64,000 nt of DNA, from positions 11,896,501 through 11,960,500 of the forward strand of contig OZ024895.1 of NCBI GenBank assembly GCA_964017195.1. Reading direction: 5' to 3'. Positions 11,311 through 22,904 of the stretch are shown here, piece by piece. The position numbers and the translations under genes were made by a program. The notes beneath the pieces were generated by a model. It was not told the DNA's origin. It ran no database searches and saw only the letters and a program-made list of their open reading frames with translations. Every line of letters starts with the position of its first letter. Positions within the stretch are counted from its first letter, which is position 1. Source of the stretch: Siderastrea radians. Its lineage: Eukaryota; Cnidaria; Anthozoa; Scleractinia; Rhizangiidae.

Positions 11311-11477
11311 TCAGTCAGGAGTTCTTGTCATATAGTGCGTGAACCGTGAGAAGAATAGTGCGTCAATACTCTTCTCTAACTCCTCATCTGTCAATTCTAT
11401 AATTCTTTTGTTTGGAGTTTCATTTTTGGAATCTGGGAAGTCCAAATTAAGAGAGAAATTTGGAAAATGAGGGTCCA
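11311..11477 (-). CDS. Short unrecognised ORF
   Basis: A minus-strand frame from an ATG at 11477 encodes MDPHFPNFSLNLDFPDSKNE and then an acidic/amphipathic stretch (IIELTDEELEKSIDALFF) before a stop. The LTDEEL pattern recalls the N-terminal region of Crypton- or QRICH1-type recombinase-derived proteins. The frame is too short to show any catalytic domain, and no splice site is obvious. It is listed only because the composition looks protein-like against AT-rich surroundings. Confidence 0.2.
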
Positions 11478-12817
11478 TTTTGAAACAAAAAAGTTCCAGC
11501 GCTGTCCGTAAATTTACACGCGAGTGCCGGCCAGTGTAGCCGCGTCCAATTTTGGCGCCAAATTGTAGTTTTACGTTTCGTTGTATTTCTGTCGTAATTT
11601 TCATCTCTAAAGTCTGCATAAAAGTGCGAGATTTAGAAACTGTCCATGATATCGTAGGATATCAGGTCAGTGACTTGATATCGTAGATTACCGTACCCAA
11701 ATTGTGAATTAGCCAATCAGAAGCCTTGTTTACTGTCATGATTTTCTTCCAATTTTTTTCCATTTCTGGCATCAGTAACTCATAATCTCACAGTGGCGTT
11801 TTCGATAAAAAATCAATGTTAGAAGATTTTCGCGCGAACGTCCTTAAAATAACCCCACCAGCCCCTCCCCCTCCCTCTCTCTCACCATCTCCACCACCCC
11901 ATCCCAAACTAATAATCTATTTATAGTAGCTGCAAAATTCTTTTTTCTGCGGTATCTTTCGGTTCCGGGAACGGTTCACATATCATCATCACCTTCTTCT
12001 CCCACGCGATCTGTAGACGCGATGGTGGTGATGCTCTGGAGATCGCAATCGCGACCTGGACCGCTAAGATCTGCGCAACATGTGAAATAATGCTAATAAG
12101 CCGAGAAAACATTTCAAACATGGCAGTCTTAATTTTATCTCTTGGAATTTAATGTGGACAAAAAAGGCAATAAAAAAGGTACCGTTTGATCATGGTGAAT
12201 AACATGGAATGGTTTGAAGGATTTCCGCATGACTCTTGGTGCTATCAAATTTCAGAATGTGTTATCAGTTTTATTATGGTTTTATGGCCGGTCCTCTTGC
12301 AAATTTACAAACCATTTCGTGTGTACTCGTGTCTTAATAATATGGTAACAACATACAGCACATCCAAGAATTGTACTTACCTGCTCGATGAGCGCCTTGC
12401 GCTTCGATCGTACCTTTTGGGTGACCAGGAACGTGATCTGGAATGTTGATAGTGCATGAAATTAGATTTGGCCCAAAATACTGTTGATTTTAACAAGCAC
12501 GAAGACTGGAGATCAAAATTAACATCACTTTAACGTCTTAGTGAGCGATTGTCCTTCTTCTTCTTCCTTTTCCCCATGGAAAATAACGAAATTTATCCGA
12601 TCTGTACGCGTACACCCGGCTCTATAAACAACGCTGAGTCGAAAGATTAACGTCTAGCAATGGGCCAACGTGATCGTATATGATATTAATATTCGTATCG
12701 ATCTCACTAAAAGTACGCGCGTGATAAACTTCAAGCATTCCTTTTTCAGCGTCTAAAATATCTCAGCAATCGAATGCTACTGAGTAGCTAAAAATTTGAA
12801 TTCAAAACAGTTGCCCC

Positions 12818-13195
12818 TCACGCAAATAAATAGTATCGGGCCACCTTAATTGCCTGCTCACTCTGTTCGATCAGATCCTCTGGCTCGAGCGTTTCGCTAC
12901 GGCGGCGCTTTCTTGACTTGTTTCCTCGTCTCTGGTCATCTTAGCGGGTCCGGTCTTCCCGGTGGTTGCAGCTCTGTTTCTTTCCAGTGCCACTGGGCAG
13001 CGCTTTGTCTTGGCTCGAGCGGTCTCGTAGTTTTTGGCTGGACTCGATGCGGTCGGGACTTTCCTCATAGTCTTGTAAGAGCTGGTCTTCTGTGATACGA
13101 TCAATTGGCTCCATTACGATGTCGCCATTGCCGCTTACGCCTGGTTCATCGGGGACATTTAATAGTCCCTCGGTTGTTAGTAGGCTTTGAGACAT
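12818..13195 (-). pseudogene. Frameshifted hydrophilic ORF with a basic cluster
   Basis: From the ATG at 13195 the frame encodes MSQSLLTTEGLLNVPDEP, then acidic and polar sequence (RITEDQLLQDYEESPDRIES). It stops after NHREDRTR near 12941. One frame over, the sequence continues without a break as RGNKSRKRRRSE, EPEDLIEQSEQAIKVARY and a stop at 12818. SRKRRR looks like a nuclear localisation signal. The continuity suggests a single frameshift in a former coding sequence. I do not recognise the family; a transposon-encoded accessory protein or a captured host exon are both possible. Confidence 0.3.
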
Positions 13196-14336
13196 TATGT
13201 TCAGGCAAGACCGTGGTTTCGATCCTCTCGGGGTCTTGACAAACTGCGAGCCAGCGAGCCCTGGCCGGGTCATGCGAGTCATGCGAGGCAAATATTAGTT
13301 TCCAGTCCCGTTGTATTGAAAAATTCCTTTATTATTTCTTTTTGTCCATCTCTTAAAAAAAATGACTTTGTGTTTCGACCCAGATTTAACGCAAGAACAG
13401 AGACTTAGCCTTGGAATACCTTGATTTAATACTACTTGTACTTCTTGATATATAACTTATAGAATTCATTGTGGTTCATATTAACCTAATTCAGTGACTA
13501 ACTGCATGTAGTGAAAAATTGAAAAATTAATCAAAACTGAAAATTAATCCGCAAGTTCATATGTATAATTAGTGAAGTTTTTAACCAAATAAAAGTTGAC
13601 TTTAACGACATGCAAACAGCCTTGCCATGAAAGCAACGTTGGGGACGCTAATTTGTTTAATACATTTTACAGCTGTTTTAACCCTAGCCTGTTCCAGGCT
13701 CTCAGACAGTAAGGACGGCACGAAAATTAGAATAGGAACAGGAAAATAAGACGCGCAGGATCCCCCTTCGCTTTTTCTTCGAGCTCTTTTTCTCAATTCA
13801 CGCTTTCCCCACTATCTCGGAACCTGGAACAGGCTATTTTAACCCTTTAAGTCCTACCAGTCACAATCAAATCAAAATTCTCCCCAGAGTATCAATACAC
13901 TTGTTCAAGGGAAAGAAAGGTTGTGAAAGGGTTGTGAGAATAACGAAAGTGATCACGAAAGAGAAATTGTCTTGAATTTTAAGCGAATTCTCTAAACTAG
14001 TCATTGGCTACAGGAAACGTTTAGAGACCGGAAGGAGAATTTGTATATTGGCATCAGGGCTCAGTAAAAAAATCCGCCATCCAGCTGTCAATGTAATCGA
14101 AATGTAATACCCTGCGTAGATGACGGGTATCTTTGGCGGGCAAAACCGCGAGAGTTTGCCACAAGGAAACTGACAACCATCGTAGACTATAAAGCATAGA
14201 GAATCTGCTGACCAAAAATACGGGAGTGACCGCACAGAGTCCCTTGAAGAGATTAGTTTCGTAGTTTACTTTAAAAAAAAGAAACAAGTAGAAACAGGTT
14301 AAAAACTCTCAAGTCGTGACGTCACAGTTATTTAAT

Positions 14337-14452
14337 ATGACTCGCATGACTCCCAGGAATGGCTCGCATGCCTCGCACGTTGACTCGCATGTCTTGCATA
14401 AATGGCTCACATGCCTCGCACGTTGACTCGCGTGGCTCGCATGTTGTACACA
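14337..14452. repeat. Minisatellite of ACTCGCATG-type units
   Basis: The stretch repeats ATGGCTCGCATGCCTCGCACG and GTTGACTCGCATG-like units in an imperfect array. A shorter related piece (GTCATGCGAGTCATGCGAGG) lies inverted near 13265-13285. The array yields long spurious frames on both strands that should not be read as genes. Confidence 0.5.
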
Positions 14453-14714
14453 CTCATCCACACGCTCTTCCGAGTTGCCGATTACCTTAGGAAGAATGAT
14501 AGAGATGAGTTCTGGTATCATTCAGTGCGAGGCGTATTTTCTTTTGCTTTTATACTCGTGAGGCGGATCGAAAATCCTGCTTTTCTATTGGTTTGCAAAA
14601 AGAAGTACTGATTCTGGTCAACACAGCACGGTGCTGTGTTTTCTGCAGTGGCTAAAATGTGGAATTTAAAGCATACACAATACGTTTTCGACAGAAAAGT
14701 AAGTTCTATAGTTT

Positions 14715-15700
14715 TGCGCTGGTCCCAGAGAACGCAATCCTGGTATCAATGGACATCATGAGCTTGTTTACTAGTATTCCACAAGAGGAGGGAATTCAAA
14801 CAGGTAGGCGAGGCATACGATACTTTCTATAAAGACCCACCTCCTATCCCTACACGTTTACTTGCGCAAGCGCTCAGGCTAATACTACAGGAAAACTCAT
14901 TCCAGTTTTGTGGAAAAAATTACCTACAAACACACGGAACCGCCATGGGCACTAAAATCGCGGTCGCTTTTGCCAACATATTTATGGGCAAAGTCGAAAC
15001 AGAAATCCTTAGCCAAAGCGCATCCAAACCTCTGGGATACCAGCAGAGAGGTTTTAACTCAGTTCATTGATCGAGCAAATAACCACCACCCTACTATCAA
15101 GTTCACGGCTGAAATTTCTGATACAGAAACTACTTTCCTGGACACCAGCGTTTACAAAGGCGAAAGATTGACGAATGAATCAGTACTTGACAGACGCACC
15201 CACTACAAGCCTACTGAAACATTCAATACACCCATTTCTCCTCGTGTCACCCACCAGGAGTTAAGAAAGGTTTAATCAAAGGAGAGGCCTTAAGACTGCT
15301 AAGAACAAATTCCTCTAAAACGGCGTTTGAGGAAAAAATCAAACACTTCCAATCACATCTCATTGATAGAGGTTACACAGAGGGTCTTGTCCAAAGAACT
15401 CTCTCGGAAGTGATTTTTGAAAATAGAACTGAAGCAGGCCTTACAACACCTAAACCTAAAACAAACAAAAAAATCTTGCCTTTTGTAACGTAATATTACC
15501 CAGGGGTACCAAACGTAAAACAAATACTCATGAAACACTGGCATTTAATAGAAGAACAACCATTGCTCAAAGAAATATTCAAAGACCCTCCCTTAATATC
15601 ATACAAAAAGGGTAGGTCCCTCAAAGACATACTCGTGAGATCTAAACTATGAGAATGGCTAATACACGTGCACAAGAGTCGTGCAGGCCTGTTTACTTGT
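14715..15700 (+). pseudogene. Penelope-like element reverse transcriptase remnant
   Basis: The conceptual protein has the hallmarks of a Penelope-type reverse transcriptase. These are VSMDIMSLFTSIPQEEGIQ (motif A region), then after a one-base shift a thumb-proximal LLAQALRLILQENSFQFCGK and THGTAMGTKIAVAFANIFMG, followed by FTAEISDTETTFLDTSVYKG and ALRLLRTNSSKTAFEEKI. The order and spacing match the family except between ASKP and LWDTSREV (about 15030). The segment that normally carries the catalytic aspartate pair is missing there. There are several stops and frameshifts (for example TAA at about 15490 and TGA after SKL near 15650). No GIY-YIG endonuclease domain is seen. This is a dead copy. 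Confidence 0.8.
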
Positions 15701-17089
15701 TTTTATCACTGGCTACATAAACGTTCCTCACAGTAGAAGTTGAAATAACGGACAACAAACGTCTTCCAATTACAACAAAGACGATATTCAACTCATGCCA
15801 ACTCTCTTCTTCGCTTCCTTTCAATTACAACAAATTATTTTCCGACACTTTTTACAACGGCATCACAAGCTTTAATTTGTCTTTACGGTTTCCAAAGAAA
15901 AAAAAAACAGGATTAACGTTAACGCAAAATATTCCCATTTACAAAGTAAAACAAAGATCGCTACACTTCATTTATCTAAAAATCCCACACAACAGGTTTT
16001 AAAATGCGCCACACAGAATATTATGCAATCCAAACCGGATACCGAATAATCGAATACCAATCCAACAATTTTTTTGCCATGCACTACTGATAAGCACTTC
16101 AAAAAAAAATTAAATTGTTGTCACTATCGTGTTTTGGTATTCCACTTTTCGAAATCGAAACAATATCAGCGTACAAAATAATTAACATTTAACAAAGTAT
16201 TAACTTTTAACTAACATAAACAATCTCTGCACCTTTAAATTAATCTAAAAAGTCAGCACATCGCAGCTGTCACACGTTGAATAGTAATACTATTAATATG
16301 AATCTAGACATGACAACCACTCGCTAGCTTCACAGCTGGGTTCAGGCAAGTTGCAGTCTAATTGTATATGTAGATCGAGCAATTTTTTAGCATGATAATC
16401 ATAAGACTATTGCAAGCCAATGATATTCACTTATGTAGAGAGTATCATCGATTATTGCAACATACTAAGTACTTGTTACTTAGAACTAAGATCTAGCGCA
16501 CATCAGTATCAATCTAGCTATCGAGCACTAACATTGGCGATTTCAAGTTTATTATAAAGCATTTTCAAGTTAGCAGTTTAGCTTCTCCACCATCCCACTT
16601 CCATGGCAGTTATGATTTTATCTGTGTATTGATTGTATCTATGTATTATGATTTCTCTGTAATTTATGGATTTATATGTATGTACAATTTTTGTTTGTAC
16701 AAGCCCTGACGGGCCTCTAGTTATCGTAGGTTCATTTCTGAGATTGTCTAAGAATTTTTGTATCTTTCGTGTTGTATGTAAGTGTAGGATCTTTAATAAA
16801 CTGCCTGATCCCAAAACGTTGTTCTAGAGCGAGTTTTCTGTGTTCAGATAGTTCTTATTAGGCCTTCGTCACCCGTTCCTTCCATAACAACACGAGGGGT
16901 GTCAACTCTAACATTTGCTGTTTGAACAGCACTACACAGTAATGAGAGTCGTCCCGAAAATCTGCAACAACCTCCCGATTTTGTTATGAAGATCCCACAA
17001 AAATACGGAGAAGGAGACAAAAGGGAGCTCTGTCTCTCCTCAATATCAACCCGCTTTATCTTTTCGTCCGCTTCCACATTTCGCCGACC
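15701..17089. other. AT-rich sequence, possibly Penelope-element 3' flank
   Basis: No supportable gene lies here. An 80-codon minus-strand frame at 16578-16814 lacks family features. The region directly follows the Penelope remnant and may include its untranslated 3' part, for example GTACAAGCCCTGACGGGCC near 16695. I could not find a hammerhead core (CTGATGAG...GAAA) to support that. Confidence 0.25.
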
Positions 17090-17092
17090 TTA

Positions 17093-17396
17093 GGGCCCGT
17101 TTAAACATGCGATTTTTTGTGCAATTTTTGTCGCACATTTCAGTGCAATTTTTGTCGCGCTCGAGCTCGCGATAAAAATTGCAAGTGAGTGCAAACTAGC
17201 GGCGATTTGTGTGCGATTTGTCGCCGCGATATCGCAGAGGTTTCGATTGATGCAACTTGACGAAGGTTTGGGGGAAATTGCAGCAAATATTGCAATGGAA
17301 TCGCAGCGAAATCGCTGCTAGTTTACACTTGCGACAAAAGTTGCATTGGAGAGCGCGACAAAAATTGCACCAAAAATCGCATGTGTAAACGGGCCT
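17093..17396. mobile_element. PIF/Harbinger-like MITE, TTA target duplication
   Basis: The 304-bp element has long inverted ends. The left end reads GGGCCCGTTTAAACATGCG and the right end (reverse complement) AGGCCCGTTTACACATGCG. Both are followed by repeated GTGCAATTTTTGTCGC blocks. TTA flanks both ends (17090-17092 and 17397-17399). A TWA target duplication and GGGCC-type termini fit non-autonomous PIF/Harbinger elements. There is no ORF. Confidence 0.8.
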
Positions 17397-17399
17397 TTA

Positions 17400-20204
17400 C
17401 GCAGCTTGCACTTCCTATGTCTCTTCTGGTCGCTTACTCTTAGAGGTAAGCAGAGGAGACGGCTGAAATTTAGGCCACGTTCCTACTAGAATAGACTGCT
17501 TAAAGAGGAGAGCCAATCGCATTGTGTTTACTGACTGTATTAGCAACAGCCAGCAGTTCTAAACGGTGCTGTTCCAAAGTAAAGGCTTTCAGAAAATATG
17601 GTTAATCAGATAGCCGCATTGAAAACTAAAATGTCAGGAATTAGTTTCTAAAAATGCTGTGATGTTGGTTCGGTGGGTGCGGGAAGGTATCTTTTCAAAT
17701 TGATAACAGCTTCAGTTAAAACAAGGTAAATTGGCCACTGTAAGGAAATTCAAACACTTTTGATCTTTGTTAGTTATTGTAAATCTGTAGCACGCTCAAC
17801 ATGGGCACCAGACAGGAAAATGTAAACAAAATACATGAAATGTCATCTTCTGTTTTCTCCGATTGTTTCAGGGCCTTCAAAATGGATATTAATTTAAATA
17901 CGATAACACAGGTTGATCTGTTCGGATTCTGTAGCTAAAACTTTTTTTAAGTCGTAGAGCGTTATAGGAAACAAAATCTTATCGGCCGAATTTAACCGAG
18001 CTGCTGTTTGCTCTTCAAAAATGCTACCTGATTTAACTTCGTATTATATACGACATATTTTTTTATCCCACCAAAAACAAAAGGAATTAATTTTCCTATG
18101 TTACAAAGGTTAGGGTTTGAGATGACATGCAGGCAAACATTTTCCCACGATAGAACCCAAATTTGTGAGGTGGTTATTATTTTCCGAACTGGTATTCTAG
18201 AGAAATAACTGGTTGGATGCCCCTGCCTGACTCAAGGTCCTGCGTGTGTTTTGTGCACATCTTTTGAGAGACCAAGGCCGAAGACAGAATAAAATTGTTC
18301 AGGATATTTCTTTTCTTTGATCGGGGTCAGGTGTAAACACCTGTAAATCGTGAAAACTTGAAGCAAGAGTAGACTTACTTTCGACATTTCTATGCATACA
18401 TTTTCGTCAAGACAAGCTGAAGCAAATAAACGGGTCCATTTTTTGCACGCGCTGCTTCTCTTAGACAAAATGTTGGGATATTTCATAGTTTTGGAACTGG
18501 AATGAAATCGTATTTTTCAGTTGGCCTTGTCGAGACTAAAATAGCAATCGATCTATTGTCATTTTGACGCTGGTGATAAATAGCATTCAAAGTTTAGTGC
18601 TTCGATTCAGTGGGTTGCCTAATTAAAATATTTTTCGGATGCAACGTGTATGCCTGGGGGAGGCTCCTCTATCAAAAGAAAAGGGAAGAAAATTTTACAA
18701 GGTATCCTTAAGAGGGGCCAGCATCTAGTTTTGTGGGCATTTAAGTTATGACTTCAGTGGTATTTTTCCCGGATTCTACCTTAAAAGGGAAGAAAATAAT
18801 TCTGGCTATTTCAGACTGTTAGTGCCTCAGTGATTACCTAACAAGAAAAGTGTTCACAAAGAAAAGCCGAGTTCTAGGAGGTAGGAGGTATTTCTGTATT
18901 GTCTTTGGCAGACAGCTAGGCGACAGCATTTAAATTATCCCTCAAGGGTAGATTGAAACTATTGTTTAATATTTTTCACTACTTAAACTTTAAAAATAGC
19001 CGGCCCCGATCTAAACCAATTTCAGAGTGGCCCGCCCTGATATTTCAACGTTGCTTATAGTAAACAGGCTAAAGAAGGCATATAGCACAAAGAATAATTA
19101 CATTTATGTCCTTAAAATGACCCGCCTATGAACAGATTTGGGAGGTACAGTCATTGTCTCAGTTAGAACTTGTTTAAATAACCGGCCCATAAAGGTTAAG
19201 ATTCCTGTATCGTCAGATTAATTCATGAGCGACAGAGCCGAGTAGAGTATTTGGAGATCTGGTTGTGCACCGTTGATGTGCACAATTTAACCCAAGTTTA
19301 CCTGTTTGACTGATTAAAATCTCGTGTCATTGATTTCTCAGTACTTAGAAAAGATTTTTCCTAGATAATACAGCGGATATTTTTAGCTAGAGGGTTAAAT
19401 TAGTTTTACAATTTACAATTAACCATGCTCAAACAAAAGGAGACGTCTTCTGAAATTAAAACAAAGTTAGATGCAAGCTCCAAATATATTATGTAATGTT
19501 CCAATATTATTTGCAGTTTCCCGAATAATTTCTCGAGTCTCCCGATTCCCGGCAATATCTTCAGATTCCCGAATAAATTTTGCGGTTCTCCCGAAACAGA
19601 TTTTCTAAGAGTTGGCACCCCCTGTAACAACGGCTGAATGTGACGTTACCTACAATACAACCACAATACAAACATAAAACTCTCAGTCAAAAAGGTCATT
19701 TCTCCAAAATATTACACAACTTTGTTTAACAGCACGCACCGTGAACACGCTAATAAACGAAAAATCTGATTACTCGAACATCAGAAACAACATATACAGC
19801 CTAGGTTTCTCATATGTTACCGTCTAAAAATAGCGAAAATATTTCCAACATGAGAACGCACGAAAACACAGCGAAGATACTCGCTTCTGAATACCGAACA
19901 TCACACAAACAACACCGAATCGATGCGAAATGATCACGGAAATAACCACAGGAATGTGCCGATTTGCTAGTACAATCTCTCGTTGCTATCGCAACCACGA
20001 GATAAATAAATAATAAAAAAGATATTTTTCCCAATGAGGACTCTGTTTTTGTGCCCGCGGGCGCCTGTTATTAACCTGAAAACGAGGCCAAACCGGCAAG
20101 ACATGAACGCTGGGATACAAGCTGAATCACTTCCTTATGGTCTCTTCGTTACGCTCTGTTTTTAATATCATAATGGTTAGTTTTCCTTCTTAGAGGAACT
20201 GGCG
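17400..20204. other. Region upstream of the plus-strand Ig gene; no gene seen
   Basis: This AT-rich sequence has no open frame that I can support. The stretch at 20060-20204 directly before the signal-peptide ATG should include the 5' UTR and promoter of the Ig gene, but I see no canonical TATA box at a convincing distance. A minus-strand frame at 18379-18486 ends at a GTAAGT but has no partner exon. Confidence 0.3.
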
Positions 20205-20268
20205 ATGTATTTGGCTTTCTTGTCGCTTTTTTTGCTATGGAATGTGCTGACATTCACTCGTGCAGTGG
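20205..20268 (+). CDS. Signal-peptide exon of plus-strand Ig-superfamily gene
   Basis: The ATG at 20205 opens MYLAFLSLFLLWNVLTFTRA, a hydrophobic leader with a likely cleavage site near residues 19-21. The exon ends in GTG G followed by the donor GTATGT, phase 1. It joins without a break to the Ig exon at 20374. A short signal-peptide exon spliced in phase 1 to the first Ig domain is the usual layout for secreted or membrane receptors of the immunoglobulin superfamily. I chose this start because no earlier in-frame ATG lies in the exon and the leader begins right there. Confidence 0.75.
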
Positions 20269-20373
20269 GTATGTATTGTTTATTTCCCTATTTGTCGTCC
20301 ATAGTATTTGTTTTGTTCGATTTTACCACAGTTAAGCTTATGCTTTTTAATTTTTCTCATATTATCGTCGTAG

Positions 20374-20703
20374 GACCAGCACCAACATACATAACAGAGC
20401 CTTCAAAGCCTTCGTTTGTCAATGAAGGGAACAACATTACTCTTCAATGGACCTACAATATAGCCGGAACATTTAAAGATGGAACATTTGTGCTTCTTCC
20501 CTCGACAACCATAGCATTAAAAGATGGCAGCGGCGTGACTGTGGTTCCTAGCTATCAAAACCGCGTTCTCATGGTTGCATCGGCCAGTAAAACAACGATA
20601 ACGCTCCTTAATGTGAACAGATCGGACAGTGGAACTTATCAGTACAGGATACGAGACACTGATCTTGCATTTATAGACAGCGATGTGCAAATCTCGGTGC
20701 GAT
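20374..20703 (+). CDS. V-like Ig exon lacking the canonical cysteines
   Basis: The exon is 330 nt, phase 1 at both ends, with acceptor TCGTAG and donor GTAAGT. Around 110 residues show a V-set-like pattern. NEGNNITLQWTYNIAG covers strands B-C, VTVVPSYQNRVLMVASA covers C''-D, and TTITLLNVNRSDSGTYQYRI covers E-F. The DSGTY motif is diagnostic. The two positions that normally hold the disulphide cysteines are W (ITLQW) and Y (TYQY), and the only cysteine near the domain is created at the exon edge. This is the N-terminal domain of the mature protein and therefore the likely ligand-binding face. V domains without the disulphide are known in some vertebrate and cnidarian recognition receptors; the ligand here is unknown. 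Confidence 0.8.
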
Positions 20704-20774
20704 GTAAGTAGAAAGCAAAGTTCTTAGAACTCCGGGGAACTCCGTCTGCTATGCAGCAGCAAGCTTAAGGTGCA

Positions 20775-22165
20775 CCGTAAAAACTAAAATCTTAAATTAA
20801 GATGTTTTTTCGTCTTAGAGACTGGTGCCTAGATAAAATGCGCATTTGTATTAAATTAAGATTCGTCTTCTTACTTTAAGATGATAAATCGTATTAGAAC
20901 AAGATGTCAACCTCTTAATTTTAGTTGCCTAACATCTTAAACACGAGGTGCCTAGATAAGACGTGTTTTCGTCTTAATTTAATATTTCAACTCGTCTTAT
21001 ATTTCAGGAGACCGTTACATTTCAAAAATTGATTGCGCGTATTCTTTTTTCGCGTCGCGGCTTGCCAAGAGAGCGAACAAATAACCAGATAACCATAAAA
21101 CATATTTTCACCAAAAACGCTTTATTACACCACTAAATTAAAATAATTCAGCTCAAACAAAAAATAGAAAGATAGAACAAAAAGCTCATCACCGTATCTT
21201 TGCTTTTTTGCGGCCTTTTGCCAGTCTTCTTTGCATGCACTCACGCTGAGCTTTTCTCTGGCGAAGCAAGGAAAAAGTGTCAACGGCGGTTGAATACGTC
21301 TTCCTGAAGTCTTTTCTTTTGATAGTACAGATTCGTTGCTTGTGTATATTTTTGCCAACAGTTAATTGCCATTACTTCGTCTTCTCAGTAAACTTATCTT
21401 TATGCCCGCAGTCGCTTTCAACAAACTGTCTTTGAACTTCACAGACATTCTTTCAGTTTTATGGACCCAAGTCTTCAGCATTGAATAATGTATGAATTAA
21501 CCAACTCCAGTTGAAAAATATGCCACTATCACAACAATCTACGGGCATAAAAATGTCAAATTGAACCGAAGAAGTCATGGAATTCATGCTGTATTGGTCT
21601 GTTCAACGAATTGAGTCGCAAGCGCAAAAACGTGGTTGTTTCCGCTGCGGTACGCATTTTGGATCGAAACTAACCAATCACGAGAGGTCAGCAGAACTTT
21701 CGATCCTTTTCAGTTGAAAGCTTTGAAAGAAATCTTTTCCTGTCTTAACTTAAGACACACTGCATCTTAGTTAAGATGAATAGCTCTAAACTGTTTTCAA
21801 ATCATCTAAAAATTTATTTAAGATCAGGAACAATCTTATTTTAAAATGTTCCCTGTCTTATAATAAGATATTTCAAAGTACAAAACTTAAAATAAGAAGT
21901 GTAATTCTTAAATTAAGATAATGATGAAATAATACATCTTAATTTAAGAATCAAGGTATCTTGGTTTAAGACGTATTCAAAACCTTAAATTAAGACGTTA
22001 AGAATCTTGCAAAGAAATAAGAGTGTGGTGATCTTAATTTAAGACGTTTCTGACTCACTTAAGGGTATATCGTCTTAAAATAAGATGACTTCGGTCTTAA
22101 TTTGAGTTATTATCTATCTTATGTAAGGTGCCTAACATCTTAATTTAAGATTTTAGTTTTTACGG
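20775..22165. mobile_element. 1.39-kb inverted-repeat element built from CTTAAATTAAG palindromes
   Basis: The ends are inverted copies. CCGTAAAAACTAAAATCTTA on the left matches the reverse complement at 22146-22165, and the match continues through AATTAAGATGTT. Inside both arms (about 20775-21005 and 21735-22165) the short palindrome CTTAAATTAAG and variants recur roughly every 25-40 bp, about fifteen times in all. The centre (21005-21735) is unrelated single-copy-like sequence. No transposase is visible. It lies in the first large intron of the plus-strand Ig gene. Target duplication is not clear. Confidence 0.65.
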
Positions 22166-22375
22166 AGTGGGAGTCACATACAAACTCAAAGGGGGTGGGA
22201 ATGCTTGTGAGAAATTTTGAAAGGCACCCCTAAGATGAACCCTAAGTTCGAAAAGAGTCACGGGAATACAAGGTTATCTATACATGTGTGTGTACAGTGA
22301 TGTCTTGAGGCTTCTCTGGCTGCTTTTTTGTTCTCGTGGTTGTCCCTGGGGGGGGGGGGGGTACTCACTAAAGTT

Positions 22376-22800
22376 AGATAGATAGATGACTTTATTTATA
22401 CACGGTAGATTCCTCAGTTATATACAAGCAAAAATTGTCTACAAATATAAGAAATTAAAAGCAATACAATCATTATAAAAGTAATTACAAAGTAGAAAGG
22501 CCTTATCTAACCTAACTAAACTAACCACATATTCAAATAGAAAGAAATGAAAACAAAAGGTACTGCTTTTGAGGAATGCCGTGTCGTAAATTCACTCAAA
22601 ACTGAAGTTACTTAGCTTCGTCTTAAATTCACCTAATGTTTTAGATACTCTAATATCAGTTGGTAGGCTATTCCACAGCTCAGCACTGCTATAAGAGAAA
22701 CTTTTTCGAACATAATCGGTGAGAGGTTGAGGAAGAGCCAGCTTCATTTCACTATTTCTTTATCTATAACTTGGTGTATCATTACAAAAGATGAATTTAG
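22376..22800 (-). mobile_element. 5'-truncated LINE 3' end
   Basis: Read on the minus strand, a short frame contains VRKSFSYSSAELWNSLPTDI followed by RVSKTLGEFKTKLSNF and a stop. This is the conserved C-terminal tail of the reverse transcriptase ORF2 in CR1/Jockey-type non-LTR retrotransposons. After it come about 230 bp of 3' UTR, an AATAAAG signal and a CATCTATCTATC microsatellite tail at 22376-22390. A 5' truncation and a simple-repeat 3' tail are typical of target-primed integration. The rest of the element is absent. Confidence 0.7.
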
Positions 22801-22904
22801 TTGATAAATAATCTGAGGTGATCATAGGTCAAGCACGCGTGCCTATGTTTTTCAACTGCAGTATGATCCACAGCCAGATCTCAAGTCACTGAAGAAAAAA
22901 TAAT

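Noticed and set aside
16690..16720. Possible hammerhead ribozyme in the Penelope flank (CCTGACGGGCC)
   Set aside because: The conserved CTGATGAG and GAAA core elements are not present.
18379..18486. Minus-strand frame ending at a GTAAGT, considered as a first exon of the decayed Ig gene
   Set aside because: It has no hydrophobic leader or Ig motif, and the only nearby acceptor would make a 38-bp intron.
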